Assembly: GCF_943914805.1 (NCBI RefSeq)
Contig: NZ_CALUDM010000034.1
Coordinates: 1 to 28,537 of the forward strand
Reading direction: 5' to 3'
Length of the DNA: 28,537 nt
Origin: an uncultured Acinetobacter sp.
GTDB taxonomy: Bacteria; Pseudomonadota; Gammaproteobacteria; Pseudomonadales; Moraxellaceae
Position numbers and translations under genes: made by a program. The notes beneath the pieces were generated by a model. The model ran no database searches. It saw only the letters and a program-made list of their open reading frames with translations, and was not told the origin of the DNA. The stretch's first letter is position 1; every line of letters starts with the position of its first letter. Shown in pieces: positions 16,341 to 24,612 of this stretch.

Positions 16341-18887
16341 TTAAGCTTCAACTACAGGAATACGGCTACTATCTCGTTCTGCTTCAGTTTTAGGACGAAT
16401 TTGCCCACGAACTTCTGCAAATTGAATATGCGGATCTTTCTGTTGTTCAGCTTTAGCATTGATAAAGGTAACGAAGCGTTTACGCACTTCAGGATCTTCA
16501 ACTGCCGTACGCCATTCATCTTGATATGTACCCACCACATGGCTCATACGACGTTCAAGTTCTGCTGCGACGCCTAGTGAATCATGAACAATCACATCTT
16601 TAAGATAATCCAAACCACCTTCCATATTGTCACGCCATACCGAAGTACGTTGTAAACGATCTGCCGTTTGGATATAGAACATAAAGAAACGGTCAATATA
16701 TTTAATCAAGCTGAGTGTGTCTAAGTCTGAAGCCAATAATTCAGCATGACGAGGTTTCATCCCACCATTACCACAAACGTATAAATTCCAGCCTTTTTCT
16801 GTCGCAATCACACCGACATCTTTACTTTGCGCTTCAGCACATTCACGGGTACAACCTGAAACAGCCATTTTTAATTTATGTGGTGAGCGTAAGCCTTTGT
16901 AGCGATTTTCTAGGAAAATCGCCAAGCCGACAGAATCATCAACGCCATAACGGCACCACGTACTGCCTACACACGACTTCACAGTACGCAAAGATTTACC
17001 GTAAGCATGTCCAGACTCAAAACCAGCAGCAATTAATTTTTCCCAAATTTCAGGTAATTGATGGATTTGCGCGCCAAACATATCGACACGTTGTCCACCA
17101 GTCAATTTAGTATATAAACCATATTCTTTGGCAATTTGACCGACTGCAATCAAACCATCAGGGGTCACTTCACCGCCTGCCATACGAGGCACAACAGAAT
17201 AAGAACCATCTTTTTGAATGTTGCCCAAATAGTAATCATTACTGTCTTGCAGTCCTGCATGGCTTGGTTTTAAAACGAAATCGTTCCAACAAGAGGCTAA
17301 AATATTTGCTACTGTCGGTTTACAAATATCGCAACCTAAACCATGACCATGTTGTTGAATTAGATCATCAAAGCTTTTTATTTCATTGACACGTACCAAG
17401 TGATATAGCTCTTGGCGTGAATATGCAAAGTGTTCACAGATATGATTATTGACTGTAACACCTTGGCGTTGTAATTCAGATTTTAAAACTTGGGTCACTA
17501 ATGGTGCACATCCACCACATGCGGTGGCTGCTTTGGTACATTTTTTCAATGCGCCCAACGACGTTGAACCATCAGCAATCGCACTGCAAATATCGGCTTT
17601 AGATACGTTATTACATGAACAAATGGTTGCACTATCAGGTAGCAGATCTACACCGCTTCCGCCTGATTTACTCGATGATTGTGCATAACCCGGCATGATT
17701 AAACTTTCAGGGTTTTCAGGAATTTCCAACCCATTTAGCATCATTTGTAATAAGTCGTTATATTCTTTGGCACAACCCACCAATACTGCACCTAATAACT
17801 TATTTTTTTCTGCATTGACGACAATCTTTTTATAGACCATCGTATCTTCATCTGCGTAAAAATAACTGAGCGAATTTGGTGTCATCGCATGCGCATCACC
17901 CACAGATGCAACATCGACACCCATCAGTTTCAATTTGGTGCTCATATCCGCACCAGCAAACTCATTACAGCTTTGCTCCATCACGTGTTTCGCTGCAATA
18001 CGTGCCATATCATAGCCCGGTGCAACTAAACCATAGATTTTGTTATTCCATAACGCACATTCACCAATGGCATAAATATCAGCATCAGAAGTTTGACAAT
18101 AATCATTGATGACAATACCACCACGCTCACCAACAGCCAATCCGCTTTGACACGCCAATTCATCACGTGGACGAATACCTGCCGAGAATAAAACGATATC
18201 TGTTTCAAGCTCTGAACCATCACCAAACTTCATCACATGTGTAGTATGTACGCCATCTTCAATTGATGAAGTTGCTTTTTGAGTATGGACTTTCACACCT
18301 AAATTTTCGATTTTTGAGCGTAAAACCTTACCGCCTAAATCATCAATTTGAACGGCCATTAAGCGTGGTGCAAATTCAACTACATGGGTTTCTAAATCTA
18401 AATCACGTAGCGCTTTTGCTGCCTCTAAGCCTAATAATCCACCACCGATGACCACGCCCTTTTTGGCATTTAGACTTGCTGCACGAATTGCATCTAAATC
18501 TTCAATGGTACGGTAAACAAAACAGTTTTGACGATCATTACCTGGAATAGGAGGAACGAAAGCGTATGAACCAGTTGCAAGGACTAATTTGTCATAACTG
18601 ATTACATCGCCATGATTTGTAGTAATCAGTTTATTTACCGTATCAATCTCTGTTGCTTTCGTATTTAAACGAAGATCGATACCATGAGCATCAGCAAAGT
18701 CCGCTCGACAAAGTGTCAAATCTTTTGCTGACTTACCTGTAAAATATTCTGTTAAATGTACGCGGTCATAAGCTAAACGTGGTTCTTCAGCCAAAATGGT
18801 GATTTCAATTTCATCGCCTGCATTTTCCAACACAGATTCAATGAATTTGTGTCCAACCATCCCGTGACCAATCATTACTAGTTTCAT
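16341..18887 (-). CDS. nirB: Assimilatory nitrite reductase, large subunit
   Basis: 848 residues from the ATG at 18887, which has GAGGAGG six bases upstream; a TTG five codons earlier lies within or before that ribosome site and is rejected. NirB reduces nitrite to ammonium with NADH. Order: FAD/NADH reductase (about 1-320; MIGHGMVGHKF at the start, VVIGGGLLGLEAA near 150), BFD-like [2Fe-2S] domain (Cys423, Cys425, Cys457, Cys460), then the sulfite/nitrite-reductase domain with siroheme-[4Fe-4S] ligands Cys639, Cys645, Cys679 and Cys683 (KSCVGSTWC, SGCTREC). All key residues are present and length matches the family. Follows narK by 36 bases and precedes the NirD fusion that supplies its small subunit. 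Confidence 0.97.
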   Translation of the reverse strand: MKLVMIGHGMVGHKFIESVLENAGDEIEITILAEEPRLAYDRVHLTEYFTGKSAKDLTLCRADFADAHGIDLRLNTKATEIDTVNKLITTNHGDVISYDKLVLATGSYAFVPPIPGNDRQNCFVYRTIEDLDAIRAASLNAKKGVVIGGGLLGLEAAKALRDLDLETHVVEFAPRLMAVQIDDLGGKVLRSKIENLGVKVHTQKATSSIEDGVHTTHVMKFGDGSELETDIVLFSAGIRPRDELACQSGLAVGERGGIVINDYCQTSDADIYAIGECALWNNKIYGLVAPGYDMARIAAKHVMEQSCNEFAGADMSTKLKLMGVDVASVGDAHAMTPNSLSYFYADEDTMVYKKIVVNAEKNKLLGAVLVGCAKEYNDLLQMMLNGLEIPENPESLIMPGYAQSSSKSGGSGVDLLPDSATICSCNNVSKADICSAIADGSTSLGALKKCTKAATACGGCAPLVTQVLKSELQRQGVTVNNHICEHFAYSRQELYHLVRVNEIKSFDDLIQQHGHGLGCDICKPTVANILASCWNDFVLKPSHAGLQDSNDYYLGNIQKDGSYSVVPRMAGGEVTPDGLIAVGQIAKEYGLYTKLTGGQRVDMFGAQIHQLPEIWEKLIAAGFESGHAYGKSLRTVKSCVGSTWCRYGVDDSVGLAIFLENRYKGLRSPHKLKMAVSGCTRECAEAQSKDVGVIATEKGWNLYVCGNGGMKPRHAELLASDLDTLSLIKYIDRFFMFYIQTADRLQRTSVWRDNMEGGLDYLKDVIVHDSLGVAAELERRMSHVVGTYQDEWRTAVEDPEVRKRFVTFINAKAEQQKDPHIQFAEVRGQIRPKTEAERDSSRIPVVEA

Positions 18888-18923
18888 GTCATTCCTCCTC
18901 AATTCTTTTCGTTATTCTTCGGC

Positions 18924-20297
18924 TTAAATACTTTGCTTCGCACTTGCTGAAGCATTTTGTTCCATGCTGTTACGTTCAAGTACAGCTGCCTCAAACAACT
19001 TTTGTTCTTTCTCTTTATGTTCCACTGAGAAGCGAATCATCAACACACAACTTGCGGCAATGACAACCAAGCCACCTAAAACCATCAAGGTTGTTTGAAT
19101 ATCCAACATGCCTTTCAATAAGAAACCTGCAGCTACTGCACCCACGTTCCCACCTGCACCAATGATGCCTGCAACACCACCTAGCGCATCACGATCAATG
19201 AATGGAACCAGTGCGTAGGTTGCACCACATGCCATGTGAGTGAATAAGGCAAATACTGTCATTGCAAGGATGGCTAGGACTGCTGTATTCATTTGTGAGA
19301 ACACGATTAGGAATAAACCTTCCATCAAAATCATGGCGAATAAAACTTTAGTACGACCATCCAATCCTTTTTGAGTTGCCACTTTGTCCGAAACAATGCC
19401 GCCTAGTGCACGAGCAAACAGCGCCAGTAAACCGAAGATCCCTGCAGCCATACCTGCTTCTTTTAAACCGAATTTAAAGTGGTCGACGTAGTACATTGCG
19501 ACAATGTTATGAATAAAGATTTCGATTCCAAAACATGCTGCATACGCCCCGAATAAGATCCAAACTCGGTAATTTTTTGCAGCATGCATCAAGATCGCCA
19601 TACCACCTTTTTTGTCACTCCCGACACTAACACCTTGTGCACGAAGTTCTTTAAAGTTGCCTTGCGGACTATCTTGAGTAAATTTCCAGTACATCAAACC
19701 AACGATCAGCATCAATACGCCCGGTACAATCAGAGCAATTCTCCAGCCCATCGCTTGTTCAACACCGAACATCACTAAAGCACCCAACATCAATGGCATA
19801 AGCACTTGTGTTGCGCCACCACCTGCATTCCCCCAACTTGCTGTAGCTGCATTTGCAGTACCTACAACGTTTGGCGCGAACATAATACTGGTGTGGTATT
19901 GCGTGATCACAAAACTTGCTCCAATTGCACCGATCAGCAAACGGAAGAAAAGAAAGGACTCATAACTGTTGGCAGACGCTACACCAAATACTGGAATACT
20001 GCCAAGTACTAGCAATGCGGTATACGTTTTACGTGGGCCGTATTTATCGCATAAAGGCCCGACGACCAAACGTACTAGAATCGTGATCGCCACTGCTGCA
20101 ATATTGATATTGGCAATTTGATCTTTCGTTAGATGGAATTCACCAGCAATCACTGGCATGAGTGGTGCGCAAGCAAACCACGCAAAGAAGCAGACAAAAA
20201 AGGCGAGCCAACTCATGTGGAAGGCTCTCATCGCTGCGCTGCTGAAACTGAAAAGACTTATTTTTGTTGCTTTTTTAGCATCTAAATTTGAAGACAT
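18924..20297 (-). CDS. narK: Nitrate/nitrite transporter, MFS NarK/NasA family
   Basis: About 457-residue membrane transporter with twelve hydrophobic segments. The nitrate-porter signatures are visible: FVCFFAWFACAPLMPVI in the first helix, and the glycine-rich stretches ATASWGNAGGGATQ and GIIGAGGNVGAVAAGF that belong to the two nitrate signature helices. It imports nitrate for the downstream reductases. ATG at 20303 directly abuts TAGGAG, so translation more likely begins at the ATG at 20297 (MSSNLDAKK), which has six-base spacing. First gene of the nitrate operon; its 124-base leader has a sigma-54 promoter and ANTAR-type hairpins. Confidence 0.95.
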   Translation of the reverse strand: MSSNLDAKKATKISLFSFSSAAMRAFHMSWLAFFVCFFAWFACAPLMPVIAGEFHLTKDQIANINIAAVAITILVRLVVGPLCDKYGPRKTYTALLVLGSIPVFGVASANSYESFLFFRLLIGAIGASFVITQYHTSIMFAPNVVGTANAATASWGNAGGGATQVLMPLMLGALVMFGVEQAMGWRIALIVPGVLMLIVGLMYWKFTQDSPQGNFKELRAQGVSVGSDKKGGMAILMHAAKNYRVWILFGAYAACFGIEIFIHNIVAMYYVDHFKFGLKEAGMAAGIFGLLALFARALGGIVSDKVATQKGLDGRTKVLFAMILMEGLFLIVFSQMNTAVLAILAMTVFALFTHMACGATYALVPFIDRDALGGVAGIIGAGGNVGAVAAGFLLKGMLDIQTTLMVLGGLVVIAASCVLMIRFSVEHKEKEQKLFEAAVLERNSMEQNASASAKQSI

Positions 20298-20367
20298 GGC
20301 CATCTCCTACCGGAACTGAACGTATTAAGTTATCTGCTATGCGGATTGCTGCACACCAGAGTCGATC

Positions 20368-20390
20368 AGAACGGACGTCGTTGGCCGTCT
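20368..20390 (-). promoter_or_regulatory. Possible ANTAR hairpin P2 in the narK leader
   Basis: Minus-strand ACGGCC-AACGAC-GTCCGT: hexaloop AACGAC with A1 and G4, stem of five pairs with one C-T mismatch, extended by AGA/TCT around a one-base bulge. Weaker than the nirC hairpins, but in the right order after P1 (14-base linker). I see no T-rich terminator downstream, so the read-out mechanism at narK is unclear. Confidence 0.4.
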
Positions 20391-20404
20391 TGCAAATTTT
20401 ATTA

Positions 20405-20420
20405 GAGTCGTCTTTGACTC
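20405..20420 (-). promoter_or_regulatory. ANTAR-type RNA hairpin P1 in the narK leader
   Basis: Minus-strand GAGTC-AAAGAC-GACTC: perfect 5-bp stem, hexaloop with A1 and G4. It begins right at the predicted transcription start (about 20421), just as P1 of the nirC leader does. Confidence 0.7.
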
Positions 20421-20431
20421 AAGTTGAATTA

Positions 20432-20448
20432 AGCAATCTGCGTGCCAA
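20432..20448 (-). promoter_or_regulatory. Sigma-54 promoter of the narK-nirB-nirD/nasC-nasA operon
   Basis: Minus strand TTGGCACGCAGATTGCT fits the -24/-12 consensus throughout with correct 12-base spacing between GG and GC. Predicted start near 20421, followed at once by hairpin P1. Confidence 0.88.
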
Positions 20449-20567
20449 CATTCTTATTATTAGATCAACATACTGTTTTTAATTAATAAATTTATTTTAT
20501 TTTGAATCTGAATAATTTTTAGAACAACAATTTATTTTTAGATCATCTTGAATCGCAAATTCACTCA

Positions 20568-20604
20568 TGCGATGAATGAGCGCATTTTGCTACATTTAGG
20601 TGCG
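20568..20604. promoter_or_regulatory. Candidate NtrC enhancer sites between nasT and narK
   Basis: TGCTACATTTAGGTGCG (20588-20604) agrees with the NtrC consensus TGCACCA-N3-TGGTGCA at 11 of 14 fixed positions. A poorer dyad, TGCGATGAATGAGCGCA (20568-20584), lies 20 bases away centre to centre, about two helical turns. Distances are about -98 to the nasT start and -175 to the narK start, so one enhancer could serve both divergent sigma-54 promoters. Confidence 0.45.
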
Positions 20605-20666
20605 TTTTTAAATTTAGTTACATGCCAAAATTGAACAAACACCCCCAATCTATTGCTATATAAGGT

Positions 20667-20683
20667 TTGGCATCTTTATTGCT
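20667..20683 (+). promoter_or_regulatory. Sigma-54 promoter of nasT-nasS
   Basis: TTGGCATCTTTATTGCT has -24 TTGGCA and -12 TTGCT with the correct 12-base spacing; only the C and G after TGGCA differ from consensus. Predicted start near 20694 leaves a 30-base leader without ANTAR-type hexaloops. Confidence 0.75.
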
Positions 20684-20723
20684 TAATAATGAGTAATTAT
20701 ATGCAGGCTTTTCCTGAAGCATC

Positions 20724-21314
20724 ATGTCAAAACTAAAAATAGCTTTAATCGATGATGATTTTGATCGTGCAGAGTTCGTTAAACTGACTTTAATTGAGCA
20801 TCAATTTGATGTGGTCGCGTGTTTGATGACAGACCAACTCGATTTATTTTATCTACAACAAATTCAAGCCGATGTTATTTTATTAGACATGGATCATCCG
20901 CAACGTGACATTATCGAAAGTTGTGTCAGTCAATTTGATCTACCTACCGTGTTATTTACTAAAAATAGCCATAAAGAAACTATTAAAAGTGCCATTGAAG
21001 CTGGAATTACGGCTTATATTGTTGATGGTATACAACCGTCGAAATTAGACAGTATTTTAGAAATTGCGATTGAACAATATAAAAAACATAAGAAATTATT
21101 GAATGATCTACAAGATACCAAAAGCAAATTAGCTGATCGTAAAGACATTGAAAAAGCAAAAGTTTTACTGATGCAATTGCATCATATCAATGAGGAACAT
21201 GCTTTCGCCCTGCTACGTAAAAATGCCATGAGCCACCGTATGACCATTGGTGAAATGGCACGTCGTTTGCTGGATGCACAACTGTTATTACAATCACAAA
21301 TTAAGGAGCAATAA
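20724..21314 (+). CDS. nasT: NasT, ANTAR-domain transcription antiterminator
   Basis: 196 residues. The N-terminal receiver-like domain (about 1-120) has acidic Asp10-Asp12, Asp55 in LLDMD and Lys80 in FTK. A coiled helix follows (about 118-140), then the ANTAR RNA-binding domain (about 138-188: DRKDIEKAKVLLMQLHHINEEHAFALLRKNAM...IGEMARRLLDA). NasT binds paired hexaloop hairpins in nitrate-gene leaders and blocks a terminator. In known systems it is held by NasS until nitrate or nitrite binds NasS, rather than being phosphorylated. The next gene is nasS, one base away. Its target hairpins are visible upstream of narK and nirC in this window. Shine-Dalgarno is weak. It is transcribed divergently from narK. 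Confidence 0.95.
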   Translation: MSKLKIALIDDDFDRAEFVKLTLIEHQFDVVACLMTDQLDLFYLQQIQADVILLDMDHPQRDIIESCVSQFDLPTVLFTKNSHKETIKSAIEAGITAYIVDGIQPSKLDSILEIAIEQYKKHKKLLNDLQDTKSKLADRKDIEKAKVLLMQLHHINEEHAFALLRKNAMSHRMTIGEMARRLLDAQLLLQSQIKEQ

Positions 21315-21315
21315 C

Positions 21316-22305
21316 ATGTCGAATTTAGAAAAAACTGATATTCGATTAGGCTATGTTCCTTTGCTTGATTGTATTGCGATCCTGTGGGCAAAGCATCAAG
21401 GCTATTTTGCAGACGCAGGTTTAAATGTAACGCTAATCAAAGAAGCGTCTTGGGCAAGTTTACGTGATCGGCTGGCTTTTGGGTTTTTAGATGCCGCTCA
21501 CTGTTTGTCAGCTATGCTCCCTGCTGCAACTTTGGGTGCAGATCAATTGGGTATTCCCTTTCAAACCCCTTTAATTTTAAGTAACAATCCAACTGCAATT
21601 AGTTTAAGTCAAAAACTATGCTTTGAACTTAATATTACAGCGGATGATGCACCTGAAATTTCAGCAAAAAAAGTGGCTTATGCGATTCATCAACATCAAA
21701 ATATTCGCCTAGCCCATGTTTTTCAACATTCAATTCACCATTATTGTTTGAAAGAATGGCTGGCTTTGGCTGATTCACACACTGCGCACAAACTTAAACT
21801 TTTAACCCTGCCTCCACCTTACATGGTCGAAGCAATTTCCAAACAATTGATTGATGGCTTTTGTGTAGGTGAGCCGTGGAATATCCAAGCAGAACTTGAA
21901 GGTTTGAGTACAACAGTCTGTTCAGGGCAACAGTTTGCACCTCAAGTTGCAAATAAAGTTTTTGCGGTTACCCAAGAATGGGCAACACAACATCCAAATA
22001 CATTAAATGCGCTATGCCAAGCCATTATAAAAGCACAAAATGAGCTACAAACACTTGAATCTATTGATGATGTTTGGGACATGTTAATTGAATATAATAT
22101 TATTCGATTTAATTGTTCTAAATTTATTCATGTGCAATCATTCTATAAAATTCTGAACATTATTCAAAATCTTGTCCCACAAGATGTTCGCCCGAAAGCT
22201 TCAGATTTTGAATGGATGATTCATCAAATGCAGAAATGGGATAACTTAGAAATAAATGATCAAAAAATAGAAACGATTGCCAAACAATGTATTGTTTCTA
22301 TTTAA
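21316..22305 (+). CDS. nasS: NasS, nitrate/nitrite sensor (NrtA-like, cytoplasmic)
   Basis: 329 residues from the ATG at 21316, which has AAGGAG seven bases upstream; frames extending further into nasT lack such a site. It resembles periplasmic nitrate-binding proteins (RLGYVPLLDCIAILWAKHQGYFADAGLNVTLIKEASWASLRDRLAFGFLDAAHCLSAM is typical of the NrtA/NasS fold), but has no signal peptide, so it stays in the cytoplasm. That fits NasS, which binds NasT and releases it on binding nitrate or nitrite. PPYMVEAISKQLIDGFCVGEPWN carries the usual GEPW motif. Probably translationally coupled to nasT, with a single base between stop and start. No ABC permease or ATPase genes are near, further supporting a sensor rather than a transport role. 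Confidence 0.93.
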   Translation: MSNLEKTDIRLGYVPLLDCIAILWAKHQGYFADAGLNVTLIKEASWASLRDRLAFGFLDAAHCLSAMLPAATLGADQLGIPFQTPLILSNNPTAISLSQKLCFELNITADDAPEISAKKVAYAIHQHQNIRLAHVFQHSIHHYCLKEWLALADSHTAHKLKLLTLPPPYMVEAISKQLIDGFCVGEPWNIQAELEGLSTTVCSGQQFAPQVANKVFAVTQEWATQHPNTLNALCQAIIKAQNELQTLESIDDVWDMLIEYNIIRFNCSKFIHVQSFYKILNIIQNLVPQDVRPKASDFEWMIHQMQKWDNLEINDQKIETIAKQCIVSI

Positions 22306-22371
22306 AATCACTTTAATGCTTTAAATTTTTCTAAATAATTTCAGCAACATAGAGAAATATCATTCAATAAC

Positions 22372-22407
22372 ATGCAATCACTGCTTTAATTTTTATAGTG
22401 ATTGCAT
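22372..22407. other. Inverted repeat after nasS
   Basis: ATGCAATCACT (22372-22382) and AGTGATTGCAT (22397-22407) form a perfect 11-bp stem with a 14-base loop, in the gap between convergent nasS and azlD. There is no adjoining T-run, so termination is possible but not clear. Confidence 0.4.
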
Positions 22408-22492
22408 CACTCGTTTTCCACCTCAATTAAAGCTAAATTTACTGTAAAATCCTTGTTTTATTTCACATTAGTAAATTCCAAGCCCTTTGATT

Positions 22493-22810
22493 TTATCCAT
22501 GCAAAAAATAATTTAACGTATAAAAACACAATAAACTTAGACTTAAATTCAATAAGATTTTTTTAGAAATCAGTGCGAATACAACACATAAAATAGCTGT
22601 AAGAAAATAAGCATCTAAAGGTAAAGTTCGTAATTCTTCACCGTGAAAAAATACAATCGGTGCACAAATTGCCGTAAGTAAACATGGTGCAGAATACTGC
22701 AACATGTTTTCGACAAATACAGGTAACTTAAATGCAATTTTAGGTTCTAGGAAAAAATAACGATTTATAAAAACAATGAAAGCTAAGCTGAGCAATAAAA
22801 TCCAAGTCAT
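22493..22810 (-). CDS. azlD: AzlD-family small subunit of a branched-chain amino acid exporter
   Basis: 105 residues with about four hydrophobic helices (start TWILLLSLAFIVFINRYFFL; later LDAYFLTAILCVVFALISKKILLNLSLSLLCFYTLNYFL). Size, hydrophobicity and its place right after azlC identify it as the AzlD partner. The start overlaps the azlC stop by four bases, showing translational coupling. AzlCD-type pairs export branched-chain amino acids and some analogues; the substrate here is not known. Confidence 0.88.
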   Translation of the reverse strand: MTWILLLSLAFIVFINRYFFLEPKIAFKLPVFVENMLQYSAPCLLTAICAPIVFFHGEELRTLPLDAYFLTAILCVVFALISKKILLNLSLSLLCFYTLNYFLHG

Positions 22811-23550
22811 TTGTTATTCCCCATGATTTTTCCGCTCGTTTTAGCCATAGACATTGCTGCAAGCATTCCCAGTAAGCCAGACAACACAACTCCCCCTTCA
22901 AAGTGAAAATATTTGAAAATACAGGCCGAAATTAAGGTCGTGATTACACCTACTAATGTGGCAATATTTTTAATCATCGGGACAATAATCAAAATAAAAA
23001 CCGCAACAATTGAAAAATCCAAATGTAGGCTTTCTAAATTTGGAATAGATTGCGCAAGCAAAATCCCAAATAAACTAAATAAACACCAAGCCAAGTAAAA
23101 ACATAAACCTGCGCCGAATAAGTATGCAAAAGTCCGTTGTTTATTTTCACCAATACCCACTGCAAACAATTCATCAGTCAGCAAAAAACCAATCATTAAA
23201 CGCTGTGGTGTAGAAAATTGAGCAACATCTTTACGAAAATTCAATGCATAAATTAAATGCTGGCTAGTTAAAAAGAAAATCGTAATGATGATGGTAAATA
23301 TAGATGCATTCGACATCACTAAACCAAGACTGACCAATTGAGCAGCACCAGCAAAGACAATAGCAGACATTGAAAATGCTTGAGCGAAACTCAAACCTGC
23401 ATTAATTGCCATAGAACCTGCAAGGATGCCCCATGGAAGCACTGCAATAGATAACGGTAAAATATCTATGCATCCTTGCAAAAATGCTTTTTTATTTAAT
23501 GTATTTTGTGGCATTGATTGATTGGAAATAGGTTCAAATTGATGATTCAT
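22807..23550 (-). CDS. azlC: AzlC-family permease, large subunit of a branched-chain amino acid exporter
   Basis: About 247 residues. After a hydrophilic N-terminus come several hydrophobic helices with the family's FLQGCIDILPLSIAVLPWGILAGSMAINAGLSFAQAFSMSAIVFAGAAQ region, the GAAQL turn, and LLTDELFAVG, all well-known AzlC signatures. Three in-frame ATGs lie at 23559, 23556 and 23550; none has a clear Shine-Dalgarno, so the start is uncertain by up to three codons. The stop overlaps azlD. An AraC regulator on the same strand ends about 100 bases upstream and probably controls the pair. Confidence 0.9.
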   Translation of the reverse strand: MNHQFEPISNQSMPQNTLNKKAFLQGCIDILPLSIAVLPWGILAGSMAINAGLSFAQAFSMSAIVFAGAAQLVSLGLVMSNASIFTIIITIFFLTSQHLIYALNFRKDVAQFSTPQRLMIGFLLTDELFAVGIGENKQRTFAYLFGAGLCFYLAWCLFSLFGILLAQSIPNLESLHLDFSIVAVFILIIVPMIKNIATLVGVITTLISACIFKYFHFEGGVVLSGLLGMLAAMSMAKTSGKIMGNNK

Positions 23551-23657
23551 CGGCATCATCCATAACTGAGAATGAAGCCAGTATGTTTTAAAATAAAGGC
23601 AAAAGATTGGATAAAATTGCTATTTTAATACAGTTATTTTACTACTGTTTTTAAATA

Positions 23658-24473
23658 CTACAACGTATTGAGATATTGCGAAGGTGTTACACCCATAGCT
23701 TTTTTAAAATGACGATTAAAATGGCTTTGATCCGAAAAACCTGTATTCTGCGCCGTAGTTGCAATACTCAAACCCTGTTTTAACAACTGCCGAGCTTTTT
23801 GCAAACGTGCTTGAACCAACCAACTGTGTGGTGGCAGACCTGTATATTTTTTAAATTCGCGTAAAAAATGCCAAGGACTGATTCCGACATAGCTTGCAAG
23901 ATCACTAAGAGAATAATCATGTTCTGGAAAGCTACTCAGTAACTCCTTGACCATTTCTATTTTTCTTTGTGCTTCAGGCAGCTCCGCAGGTGTTAATTTT
24001 GCACGTCCATAACGACTAATTAAACGCGCTAAGGTTGATAAATACATACTTTCTTTCAATAAGGCATTATCTTTTTGTTCTAATAAATCAAAGAGTAAAG
24101 AAAGTTGTTGTGCCAAACCTATATCATGGACAACAGCATTCGGAAACCATGGAACGCTATTTTTAACCGTGAAAAAATCTTGTCCAACTTCCAAAAGCAT
24201 TTCAGGGGTTGGATAAATCGCACGATATTTCCAACCAGATTCTACTGCAGATGAACCTGTATGGATTTCATCTGCGTTAACTAAAATAATATCGCCTTTG
24301 GGTGCAGTATGAAGCTGTCCTGTGCGGTAAAAACTTTGCGCACCATCTTCAATCACACCGATACAATAGCCTTCATGCACATGCTTTGAAAATTGTTTAT
24401 GGTGATATTGTGCTTTTAACAATTCTAATCCACCCAATTCCTTGAGGTGAAAATAGTTTGCCCACTCCTGCAT
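23658..24473 (-). CDS. AraC-family transcriptional regulator with N-terminal cupin domain
   Basis: 271 residues. Residues about 10-90 form an AraC-type ligand-binding cupin (KHVHEGYCIGVIEDGAQSF, GDIILVNADEIHTG). Residues about 165-271 hold two helix-turn-helix motifs (SLSDLASYVGISPWHFLREFKKYTGLPPHSWL and IATTAQNTGFSDQSHFNRHFKKAMGVTPSQYLNTL). This architecture is common beside AzlC/AzlD or other amino acid exporters, where the regulator turns on export when an amino acid accumulates. It is on the same strand and directly upstream of azlCD. No clear Shine-Dalgarno before the ATG. The effector is unknown. Confidence 0.9.
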   Translation of the reverse strand: MQEWANYFHLKELGGLELLKAQYHHKQFSKHVHEGYCIGVIEDGAQSFYRTGQLHTAPKGDIILVNADEIHTGSSAVESGWKYRAIYPTPEMLLEVGQDFFTVKNSVPWFPNAVVHDIGLAQQLSLLFDLLEQKDNALLKESMYLSTLARLISRYGRAKLTPAELPEAQRKIEMVKELLSSFPEHDYSLSDLASYVGISPWHFLREFKKYTGLPPHSWLVQARLQKARQLLKQGLSIATTAQNTGFSDQSHFNRHFKKAMGVTPSQYLNTL

Positions 24474-24519
24474 GTTTCTATTCAGACTTTATTGGTTATT
24501 TTTAAAATAGCATGATTCC

Positions 24520-24549
24520 AAAAAACGTATAGAACAAAATTGCTATACG
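24520..24549 (-). terminator. Intrinsic terminator after the DUF3465 gene
   Basis: On the minus strand CGTATAG and CTATACG (24526-24549) form a 7-bp stem with a 10-base loop, followed by six T (plus-strand A 24520-24525). It lies 64 bases beyond the stop of the DUF3465 gene. Confidence 0.7.
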
Positions 24550-24612
24550 CTTCAATTTCACATTTCAATATCTATGCTTTGATTTGAACGATTCCTAAGA
24601 AGCCATTCTCTA

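Noticed and set aside
16715..17110. 131-residue plus-strand frame inside nirB
   Set aside because: Antisense to the siroheme domain of nirB; composition is unlike a real protein and it has no ribosome site.
18888..18902. Extended nirB start at a TTG (MRRND...)
   Set aside because: The strong GAGGAGG lies between this codon and the ATG at 18887, so it must serve the ATG.
20701..20723. Hairpin in the nasT leader as an ANTAR target
   Set aside because: ATGC/GCAT and AGG/CCT pairs enclose a 5-base loop without A1/G4, and only one hairpin is present.
21247..21315. nasS frame extended into the end of nasT
   Set aside because: Start at 21316 has AAGGAG at ideal spacing; the extension overlaps the conserved ANTAR end of NasT.
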